From: JAQVUB01 sp033809415
GTDB taxonomy: Bacteria > Verrucomicrobiota > Lentisphaeria > Oligosphaerales > Oligosphaeraceae
Direction: 5' to 3'
Assembly (NCBI GenBank): GCA_033809415.1
Contig: JAPXLT010000256.1
Span: forward strand, 1-6,783
Length of the DNA stretch: 6,783 nucleotides
Made by a program: the position numbers and the translations under genes. This document shows positions 1 to 5,230 of this stretch, piece after piece. Position 1 is the first letter of the stretch, and every line of letters starts with the position of its first letter. Under the pieces are notes generated by a model. The model did not search any database. It saw only the letters and a list, made by a program, of their open reading frames with translations, and had not been told where the DNA came from.

Positions 1-250
1 GTCACCGGGGGTTATTATTGTGCAGCCTACGGCTAGAAAGTGCCATTGTATTTTCACAAATCGAATTTCAACAATACAATTTTTCGCTACACTTAAATTC
101 TTGCTTAGTAATCAGATAAAGAAAAAGTAACGCTCGCTTTTTTGAACCTGAGGTTCAGTTCTCTGAATATTCGTACTATCACCCAAAATCTTCTTTTTTG
201 GGAAAGATTTTCAAAAACCAGATGCGCAAGTTGCTGGCCTTGAAAGCCTT

Positions 251-271
251 TCTCATTTTTGAGATTTTTTT
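251..271 (+). terminator. Weak terminator-like hairpin with T-tract
   Basis: TCTCA (251-255) pairs with TGAGA (260-264) across a TTTT loop and is followed directly by seven T residues (265-271). This is the shape of a rho-independent terminator on the plus strand. It would serve a gene entering from left of the window. The stem is only 5 bp and not GC-rich, and the whole neighbourhood is T-rich, so it may be chance. Confidence 0.25.
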
Positions 272-305
272 GAACTTTTTGATTTTTCGGTGATGAAAGA
301 GGGAA

Positions 306-333
306 GCCGGCATCATGCCGGCGAGCCGCCGGC
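306..333. repeat. Three GCCGGC palindromes at 11-bp spacing
   Basis: GCCGGC occurs at 306-311, 317-322 and 328-333, exactly 11 bp apart. Each copy is self-complementary. Two competing hairpins result: GCCGGC-ATCAT-GCCGGC (306-322), and GCCGGCG-AGC-CGCCGGC (317-333) with a 7-bp stem. The element lies about 170-200 bp downstream of the protease stop codon. No run of T follows it on either strand, so it does not look like an intrinsic terminator. A repetitive-extragenic-palindrome type of element is the likeliest reading. Confidence 0.6.
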
Positions 334-400
334 GCTCCATATCGCCTCCGACTGAAAAAGTAAAGCCGACCTTGGCACATGGCGATCCGTCCGATCTGTC

Positions 401-441
401 GTCCGTGTAAAGTCCGTGTAAAGTCCGTGTAAAGTCCGTGT
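401..441. repeat. 11-bp tandem repeat (GTCCGTGTAAA), about 3.7 copies
   Basis: Perfect units GTCCGTGTAAA lie at 401-411, 412-422 and 423-433, followed by a partial unit GTCCGTGT at 434-441. The array sits between the GCCGGC cluster and the 3' end of the protease gene. It is noncoding as far as can be judged. Confidence 0.85.
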
Positions 442-469
442 GGGTTGCGGGCGATCAGTCCACGCCAAG

Positions 470-510
470 TTTTTTCGTGCTTTTCGTGGTTAAAAAACCT
501 TAAGTCACGG
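470..510. repeat. Dispersed intergenic repeat, copy 1
   Basis: This stretch shares TTCGTGGTTAAAAAA (483-497) and a following CTTAAGT-N-ACGG block with a second copy at 3724-3773 in the same orientation. The preceding TTTTCGTG-CTTTTCGTG words also match. The right end overlaps the last codons and the TGA stop of the protease gene (505-507 on the minus strand). The part GGTTAAAAAACC (488-499) can form a weak 4-bp hairpin just past the stop. Confidence 0.75.
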
Positions 511-3500
511 ATGCAGCCAATAGGCTTTTCCGGCTTCGAGGCCATCAGTTATTCTTAAATATTTCCCATTCAGAAGCAACCAGGCCGACATACCGGCTGG
601 AAGTTCCGTAGCCTCCGTAATACTCTGCAGAACCCAGCCTGGCGTTGAAGGCAAAGCCCCCTGCCCTTCCAGCCATTTTTTGCCGGTTAGTTCCAGTTCC
701 AGTTCTTCCCCGGTTTTATTGTAGATCACATACGTTTTTCCAGCCTGTGGAACTCCTGTCCGGACAAAACACCGGTTCTGATATTCAAAGACAAGTAATT
801 TCGCCGTCCACTGTGTCATGCTTTCCTCATCCGGATCCAGCAGCAAGGTTATTGCATTCCATCCGGGTGGAATTGAGATTGAGATATTATTCGGTCGAAT
901 CGTTCCAAGGCTGGTAATTTCTGTCGGCAGCTGGTATAAATCCGCATCATTCCCGGTCAGCACAGTTCCATAAAGCCTGACTTCTTTATCAACGCCTGGC
1001 TCCGCATCGGAAAATTCCAGCCTGGCACTGCTGAAATCGACTTGCACATCGTGTCCTTGAGCAATGCCAGTAACCTCCGGATCGCCAGCAAAAACGGCTC
1101 CGACCGTACCATCGTATTCCTTGGCCGCAACTGCAAAAGCCACCTCGATCTGAAGCCCTCTATGCTGACGAATCTGACAGATTCGATTGACTCCAGCGCT
1201 GCTAACCGTCAATTGCGCAACCCGTTCCTGGTCGCTATCATTTTCCTGCAAGAGACATTCAACCGTCGCATTTCCTGAGCCGGAACTGCGCTTGGGTATC
1301 AGAAAAGCCGAGTCGCTGCCGATCATCCAGTTGCCTTTCGTTATCACTCGCACAAAGACTGATTGTTCCTGATAATTCACCTCCTGCTCGGCAGGACTCA
1401 CCTGCAATGGCTCCACAGCAAGAACATTCCGCAAAACATCCGGGGACAAAAAACCGTTTTTTATAGGGTCGTTCCGGAATATGACACTCCACCGATCATA
1501 TTGCAAAATGGCGGTCAGCGGAAGCGCATGCATCCCCCCACCGAACAATTCATTAACTTGTTCTGGAAATTCTAGATAACAACAGACATATTCATTTTGC
1601 AGTTTATTGCGGATATCACTGATTTCGCAGAAAACATACTTTAATTCAGCCGTGTACGAATCATTATCCATGCCAATTACCAGGAAAATCTTTTTGTGCT
1701 GCTCTGCCGCCTGATATTCAGCTTGCTCGAGATTTTCCATCCAGGCAAGTCCATCCCAGATGATACTGACTGTGCGAGTATATTTCATGCCTCTGGCATT
1801 TTGCGCAGTCACATGCAACATCGCATTTCCGGTGATATTGTCGGTCGGAATCAGCCGGATCTCACGCTGGATTCCCTCGCCGCTGATCCGGATCTGATCT
1901 GCCGGATACAGGTCCGGGCGGCTGCAAAAGACAGAGAGTTCATCCTCCTGATGGTGCAACTGCAATGCTACCGACGCTGTCCTATCCGGCTGTACAACAA
2001 CGATCTCCTGATCCAGAACAAATTCCGGCACAGGCGCCGGCACATCCACAATCTTTACTAGCAAGGCATCCGACTTCGCCTGCCAAACGCCCCCCACCTT
2101 GGCCTCGAGGAAATACTCGGCATCTCCGAGAGGTTGATCGAAAAGCTGATACTCCCGAGCATCCCCAGGTATCTGATCGCTGATGACCGTCGTATTGACA
2201 GAAAGCCGGAAACAGTCCAATTTTGCCGTGTGGATATGCGGAAAATCCCAATGCAATTTAAAGTTTCGAGGTTGCTCGAAGGGGATTTCCCGGAACATCG
2301 CCTGTTTTGCCGGCAAAAAATGGGTAATGGCGGAATCGATAACAGTTCCTTTATCCCCCACATCATAGCCATCATTCAAACGGTACCAGCCGGAGTGATG
2401 TCCTCCCCAGCCATAATTCAAAAAATAATAATCGGCACCACCCTCTTGAGCAAGACCGCTGACAACAAATGCGTGGCCTGGTTCATATTCTTGATCGGGT
2501 GTGCTGGCACGAACCGGGTAACCGGCAAGCACATCCTCTTTGATATGCTGAAAAAGCGTTGCCTGTGAACGGGATTCCTCTTGAATCAGCCCTGAATAGC
2601 CAAAATATGTCTCTAACGCCGGAATCGGCTTGTCGGTATAAGTTGCGGTGCCAATTTCAAAGGTGCCAAACTGCGATTCGAAGGCCACTCCGAGATCAAA
2701 TATCAGGCGGGCAACTGCAAGTTCAGACGCTGTCGGCGGAGACTGCAAAACCGGATAGGAATTCTGCATAAGCTCCCAGTCATAGGGAATGGAAAAATCA
2801 GCAGATACCGTGCCGGTGGCACTATACTCAGGAGGAAAATCGGTATCAACAACCGACGTCCAGGTCTTGCTACCTTTTCCGCGCGGCGGCCACTGGTGGA
2901 AATTCATGATCAGGGCGGCCGCAGTCGGTTCACATCCAGTCAACGCTGAAATTTCCTCGGTCGAGCGTGGCAGGTACAGATTATAAGGTCTGTGCTGATC
3001 CCAGGGCTGCTCGATCAGGGGATCGCGAATAATTTTACTTGGATTCTCCAGCGGCTCCGCCCGCACTGCACCAGCAAGCAGTCGTTGCCAACATTCCAAG
3101 TTTCTCTGACGGTATTCATCACTGCGCGTTTGCGGTTCCGCCAGAAGCTTCCGGTATCGTTCGCCTTGCAGCCGCAACAATGCCAGAAACGGATTTGTCC
3201 TGCGCCGAGGAACATTTCCCGCCTGTGCCTTGGCAGAAAACGCCAGCACCGGAGGTAAAGTATCATCCCCCGTGAGAACCAGATATCCCGCCGGGTTCAA
3301 ATGCAGCACATAAACCGGCAAGGCTTCCTGGCCGGTGGAAAAAATCCGCTCGATTCGATCCACTTCCGCAACTGGGGACTGCTGCTGAAAGATTGCACTG
3401 CTGGACATCCAGTTCGCCGCAGCCTGGCGCAAATCGGCTTCTGTCAGCGAAGCACCATGCAGCAAGGTCAGCAGAAACAGGAACGGAAAGAAAAGGTATT

Positions 3501-3516
3501 TGAAAGTATTCAGCAT
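505..3516 (-). CDS. Secreted C10 (streptopain-like) cysteine protease with multidomain C-terminal extension
   Basis: This is a 1003-residue extracytoplasmic protein. Residues 1-22 form a signal peptide with a very hydrophobic core, with cleavage likely after HGA. Residues 23-100 resemble the streptopain propeptide/Spi inhibitor fold, which keeps the zymogen inactive. The peptidase spans about 165-400: nucleophile Cys195 in LTGCEPTAAALIMNFHQWP, catalytic His348 in EPGHAFVVSG, and Asn367/Trp370 in YFLNYGWGG. From memory, streptopain's Cys192/His340 sit at nearly the same positions. After the peptidase come a possible Fn3-like region (415-490), an Ig-like region (495-587), a thioredoxin-like region without CxxC (588-700), a BACON-like domain (704-787), a YDG-like domain (792-862) and two related C-terminal repeats (883-932, 957-1003). 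Streptopain itself is about 400 residues. The start is supported by GGAG at 3521-3524, four bases before ATG. Catalytic assignment is strong; accessory domain names are inferred by eye. Confidence 0.9.
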   Translation of the reverse strand: MLNTFKYLFFPFLFLLTLLHGASLTEADLRQAAANWMSSSAIFQQQSPVAEVDRIERIFSTGQEALPVYVLHLNPAGYLVLTGDDTLPPVLAFSAKAQAGNVPRRRTNPFLALLRLQGERYRKLLAEPQTRSDEYRQRNLECWQRLLAGAVRAEPLENPSKIIRDPLIEQPWDQHRPYNLYLPRSTEEISALTGCEPTAAALIMNFHQWPPRGKGSKTWTSVVDTDFPPEYSATGTVSADFSIPYDWELMQNSYPVLQSPPTASELAVARLIFDLGVAFESQFGTFEIGTATYTDKPIPALETYFGYSGLIQEESRSQATLFQHIKEDVLAGYPVRASTPDQEYEPGHAFVVSGLAQEGGADYYFLNYGWGGHHSGWYRLNDGYDVGDKGTVIDSAITHFLPAKQAMFREIPFEQPRNFKLHWDFPHIHTAKLDCFRLSVNTTVISDQIPGDAREYQLFDQPLGDAEYFLEAKVGGVWQAKSDALLVKIVDVPAPVPEFVLDQEIVVVQPDRTASVALQLHHQEDELSVFCSRPDLYPADQIRISGEGIQREIRLIPTDNITGNAMLHVTAQNARGMKYTRTVSIIWDGLAWMENLEQAEYQAAEQHKKIFLVIGMDNDSYTAELKYVFCEISDIRNKLQNEYVCCYLEFPEQVNELFGGGMHALPLTAILQYDRWSVIFRNDPIKNGFLSPDVLRNVLAVEPLQVSPAEQEVNYQEQSVFVRVITKGNWMIGSDSAFLIPKRSSGSGNATVECLLQENDSDQERVAQLTVSSAGVNRICQIRQHRGLQIEVAFAVAAKEYDGTVGAVFAGDPEVTGIAQGHDVQVDFSSARLEFSDAEPGVDKEVRLYGTVLTGNDADLYQLPTEITSLGTIRPNNISISIPPGWNAITLLLDPDEESMTQWTAKLLVFEYQNRCFVRTGVPQAGKTYVIYNKTGEELELELTGKKWLEGQGALPSTPGWVLQSITEATELPAGMSAWLLLNGKYLRITDGLEAGKAYWLHP

Positions 3517-3590
3517 ATTTCTCCAGTAGTATAATCCGACAGTTCATCGAGAAGAATGAAGGACAGTTACGGTAACAAGAACGAAATGGT

Positions 3591-3620
3591 AATATAATGG
3601 TTCAATACCTGCCAATGCAA
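3591..3620 (-). promoter_or_regulatory. Candidate promoter for the C10 protease gene
   Basis: Read on the minus strand, TTGCAT (3620-3615) is followed after 18 bp by TATATT (3596-3591). This would place the transcript start near 3584 and give a leader of roughly 70 nt before the ATG at 3516. The -35 match is partial, and the promoter consensus of this organism is unknown. Confidence 0.25.
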
Positions 3621-3658
3621 ATTCCACTCGATAACTTGCATTTCTCCGCCACGGAAAT

Positions 3659-3675
3659 ACAGTATGAAATACTGT
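3659..3675. promoter_or_regulatory. Operator-like perfect dyad (7-3-7)
   Basis: ACAGTAT and ATACTGT form a perfect 7-bp inverted repeat around GAA. It sits between two divergent genes, 143 bp from the protease start and 116 bp from the amidohydrolase start. The size and spacing suit a dimeric repressor or activator. No regulator gene lies in the window, so the binding protein cannot be named. A short hairpin with no regulatory role is the alternative. Confidence 0.35.
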
Positions 3676-3682
3676 TGTGGAC

Positions 3683-3696
3683 AGGGTGCGGGGGAC
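3683..3696. repeat. Two heptad units (AGGGTGC, GGGGGAC)
   Basis: AGGGTGC (3683-3689) is followed in phase by GGGGGAC (3690-3696). These are the same seven-base words that form the longer arrays on both sides of the porin gene. Confidence 0.6.
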
Positions 3697-3721
3697 AAAG
3701 CAACACCCCTACAAATATAAA
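3692..3721 (+). promoter_or_regulatory. Weak candidate promoter for the amidohydrolase gene
   Basis: TATAAA (3716-3721) is a five-of-six match to a -10 box. GGGACA (3692-3697), 18 bp upstream, matches a -35 box at four positions. The putative start would fall inside the dispersed repeat at 3724-3773, which would then form the leader. The evidence is weak. Confidence 0.2.
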
Positions 3722-3723
3722 AA

Positions 3724-3773
3724 TTTTCGTGTCTTTTCGTGTGGTTCGTGGTTAAAAAAATCTTAAGTAACGG
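3724..3773. repeat. Dispersed intergenic repeat, copy 2
   Basis: This is the second copy of the element at 470-510, in the same orientation. TTCGTGGTTAAAAAA is identical at 3745-3759, and CTTAAGT-N-ACGG follows at 3762-3773. This copy has one extra TCGTG word. It ends 17 bases before the amidohydrolase ATG, so its right edge abuts that gene's ribosome-binding site (AAGGA, 3776-3780). Confidence 0.75.
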
Positions 3774-3790
3774 GTAAGGATTTTTCGCTT

Positions 3791-5080
3791 ATGCGTACAA
3801 AACAGGAAGTCATCGATGCGGTTCTTGCCACCATTGAAGCCCACCGCGAGCAAATCCTCGCTTTGGGAGAGTATTTCTGGAAAAACCCCGAACCTGGCTA
3901 TCGTGAATTCAAGACTTCCGCCAAAGCCAAGGAGGTATTAAGCGGCTTGGGATTGCCTTTGCGCGACCACTTGTCGATCACCGGGATGCGTGCCGATCTG
4001 GATACTGGACGCAAAGGCCCTGTATTGGCGCTGCTTGGTGAAATGGATTCCCTGATCCTGCCTTCGCATCCCGAATGCGACCCAGAGACCGGTGCCATTC
4101 ACTCCTGCGGACATCACTCCCACATCACCGCACTGCTCGGTGCCGCCATCGCATTAGTGGAATCCGGAGCCGCCGCCGACCTCTCCGGCAAAATTGCCTT
4201 CATTCCCGTCCCTGCCGAGGAGTGCATTGAAGTAGCCGAACGGCGCGCCATGTTGGAGCGCGGGGAAATCAAGGCAATTGGCGGCAAGGCATCGATGATC
4301 CGGGAAGGAGTCTTTGACGATGTCGGCATAGCTCTGATGAACCACCTTTCCACAGGACTCTCATACACCTGCGCACTGCACAATGGCTTCGTGATCAAAG
4401 CAGTCACTTTCCACGGCAAAAGCTGTCATGCCGCATGGCCCAGTGGTGGCATCAACGCGCTGAATATCTGCACTCTGGCGCAAAATGCCCTGGCCCTCCT
4501 CCGGGAAACCTTTACTGATCCTTCCATTCGAGTCCACGGCATCGTCAACTCTGGCGGGGACAGCGTCAATATCATTCCTGACAGCGTTACCATGGAATAC
4601 CTGCTTCGAGCCAGCAGCATGGAAAAGATCAAAGAACTCAGCATGCTTTTCGACCGCGCCATGCATGGAGCAGCGGCAGCACTCGGAGGTACTGCGGAAG
4701 TCACCACCACGCCCGGATATGCAGTCATGAACGACCATCAGGGACTCTGGAAAGTCTTTGAAGATGCCGTACGCATTCTTCATCCGGAAGCCAATTTCCA
4801 CAGCACTGGCGCAGTCATGAGTTCGACCGACATGGGGGATGTCAGCCAGATCGTGCCATCCATACATTCGGCAGTCCCCGGAGCACAAGGCACCTCACAT
4901 GGCAAGGACTATAAAGTCAAAGACCCGGAACAGGCTTACCTAGACAATGCACGTATCCTCGCCCTGACCGCAGTCGAACTGCTCTACGGCGATGCATCCC
5001 GCGGAAACGAAATCGCCGCAAGCCGCGAGGGACTCCTCACCATCCCGGAATATATCAGCATGATGGACAGCCTTGCATAA
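3791..5080 (+). CDS. M20D-family metal-dependent amidohydrolase (AbgB/hippurate-hydrolase type)
   Basis: This 429-residue protein has no signal peptide and should act in the cytoplasm. M20D enzymes use a two-metal centre to cleave N-acyl or N-aminobenzoyl amino-acid amide bonds. Visible motifs in order are GEMDSL (83-88), HSCGHHSHI (104-112; Cys106 and His108 as likely metal ligands), PAEE (141-144; Glu143 catalytic base and Glu144 ligand), Asn-His185, FHGKSCHAAWP (207-217, conserved His213 of the dimerisation lid), STDMGDVS (345-352) and GTSHGKDY (367-374, His370 as last ligand). STDxGDVS recalls AbgB, which cleaves p-aminobenzoyl-glutamate. A stretch of about 20 residues after PAEE, before IREGVFDD, is longer than in AbgB as I remember it. 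I associate it with a subfamily annotated only as amidohydrolase. AAGGA at 3776-3780 lies 10 bases before the ATG. The length is normal. The substrate cannot be told from sequence. Confidence 0.92.
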   Translation: MRTKQEVIDAVLATIEAHREQILALGEYFWKNPEPGYREFKTSAKAKEVLSGLGLPLRDHLSITGMRADLDTGRKGPVLALLGEMDSLILPSHPECDPETGAIHSCGHHSHITALLGAAIALVESGAAADLSGKIAFIPVPAEECIEVAERRAMLERGEIKAIGGKASMIREGVFDDVGIALMNHLSTGLSYTCALHNGFVIKAVTFHGKSCHAAWPSGGINALNICTLAQNALALLRETFTDPSIRVHGIVNSGGDSVNIIPDSVTMEYLLRASSMEKIKELSMLFDRAMHGAAAALGGTAEVTTTPGYAVMNDHQGLWKVFEDAVRILHPEANFHSTGAVMSSTDMGDVSQIVPSIHSAVPGAQGTSHGKDYKVKDPEQAYLDNARILALTAVELLYGDASRGNEIAASREGLLTIPEYISMMDSLA

Positions 5081-5083
5081 CAA

Positions 5084-5118
5084 AGGGTGCAGGGGACAGG
5101 GTGCAGGGGACAGGGGAC
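5084..5118. repeat. Heptad array, five units in phase
   Basis: Five consecutive seven-base units, AGGGTGC, AGGGGAC, AGGGTGC, AGGGGAC and AGGGGAC, begin three bases after the amidohydrolase stop codon. The array is inverted with respect to the one at 5198-5225. Confidence 0.85.
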
Positions 5119-5197
5119 GGAGACAACTTTTAGCATTCAGCATTTCAGGTTGCGCGGTGCGTAGGTATGGTGAGCTACGGTAACAGTTTTCTGCCCT

Positions 5198-5225
5198 GCA
5201 CCCTGAAACCTGCACCCTGCACCCT
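5198..5225. repeat. Heptad array, four units in phase, opposite orientation
   Basis: The units GCACCCT, GAAACCT, GCACCCT and GCACCCT end five bases before the porin stop codon. GCACCCT is the reverse complement of AGGGTGC, so this array reads the same way on the porin strand as 5084-5118 reads on the amidohydrolase strand. Confidence 0.8.
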
Positions 5226-5230
5226 TACTT

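Larger units (their letters stand above)
1..504. other. Gene-free region with short inverted and tandem repeats
   Basis: No convincing gene lies here. In frame 1 of the plus strand the first codons read VTGGYYCAAYG followed by TAG at 34-36. This could be the tail of a plus-strand gene entering from the left, but 11 residues cannot establish that. The rest is AT-rich to about 300 and then GC-rich. Visible structure includes an arm pair TGAACC/GGTTCA around 144-157, nested inverted repeats at 182-211 (CCCAAAA with TTTTGGG, and AAAATCTT with AAGATTTT), and the repeats listed separately. A 146-codon minus-strand reading frame crosses this region and the protease 3' end. It runs through the 11-bp tandem repeat and the dispersed repeat, has no recognisable domain, and is treated as spurious. 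Confidence 0.6.
3517..3790. other. Divergent intergenic region between protease and amidohydrolase
   Basis: Both neighbouring genes start outward from this 274-bp gap, so it should hold both promoters. Inverted repeats visible are GTTAC-G-GTAAC (3566-3576), AATGCAA (3614-3620) with TTGCATT (3636-3642), and ACAGTAT-GAA-ATACTGT (3659-3675). The right half is made of repeat words: two heptads (3683-3696) and the dispersed repeat (3724-3773). A plus-strand TATAAT is present at 3593-3598, but nothing resembling a -35 box sits at the right distance. No gene is supported here. Confidence 0.6.
5083..5226. repeat. Nested inverted repeats between convergent genes
   Basis: AAGGGTGCAGGG (5083-5094) is exactly complementary to CCCTGCACCCTT (5215-5226). 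Inside it, CAGGGTGCAGGG (5097-5108) is exactly complementary to CCCTGCACCCTG (5194-5205). The two pairs nest correctly, so RNA from either strand could form a long GC-rich stem closing a loop of about 85 nt. The structure fills the gap between two converging genes and could stall both transcripts. Neither side ends in a T-tract, so it is not a standard intrinsic terminator. Confidence 0.6.

Noticed and set aside
1..36. End of a plus-strand gene (VTGGYYCAAYG then TAG)
   Set aside because: Eleven residues are too few to separate a real C-terminus from chance. It is noted only in the description of 1-504.
143..157. TGAACC/GGTTCA hairpin as the protease terminator
   Set aside because: It lies about 350 bases past the stop codon and is followed on the minus strand by A residues rather than T residues.
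105..545. 146-codon minus-strand reading frame
   Set aside because: It reads through the 11-bp tandem repeat, the GCCGGC cluster and the dispersed repeat, and overlaps the end of the protease gene. No domain or signal is recognisable and no ribosome-binding site is convincing.
2134..2568. 144-codon plus-strand frame opposite the protease
   Set aside because: It is antisense to the catalytic half of the protease, and its translation shows no domain or compositional sign of a real protein.
3528..3533. Minus-strand TATACT as the protease -10 box
   Set aside because: It would start the transcript on top of the ribosome-binding site at 3521-3524, and the sequence 17 bp upstream does not resemble a -35 box.
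4361..4888. 175-codon minus-strand frame opposite the amidohydrolase
   Set aside because: It lies wholly inside a gene whose family motifs are intact, and its protein has no recognisable features. It is a shadow frame.
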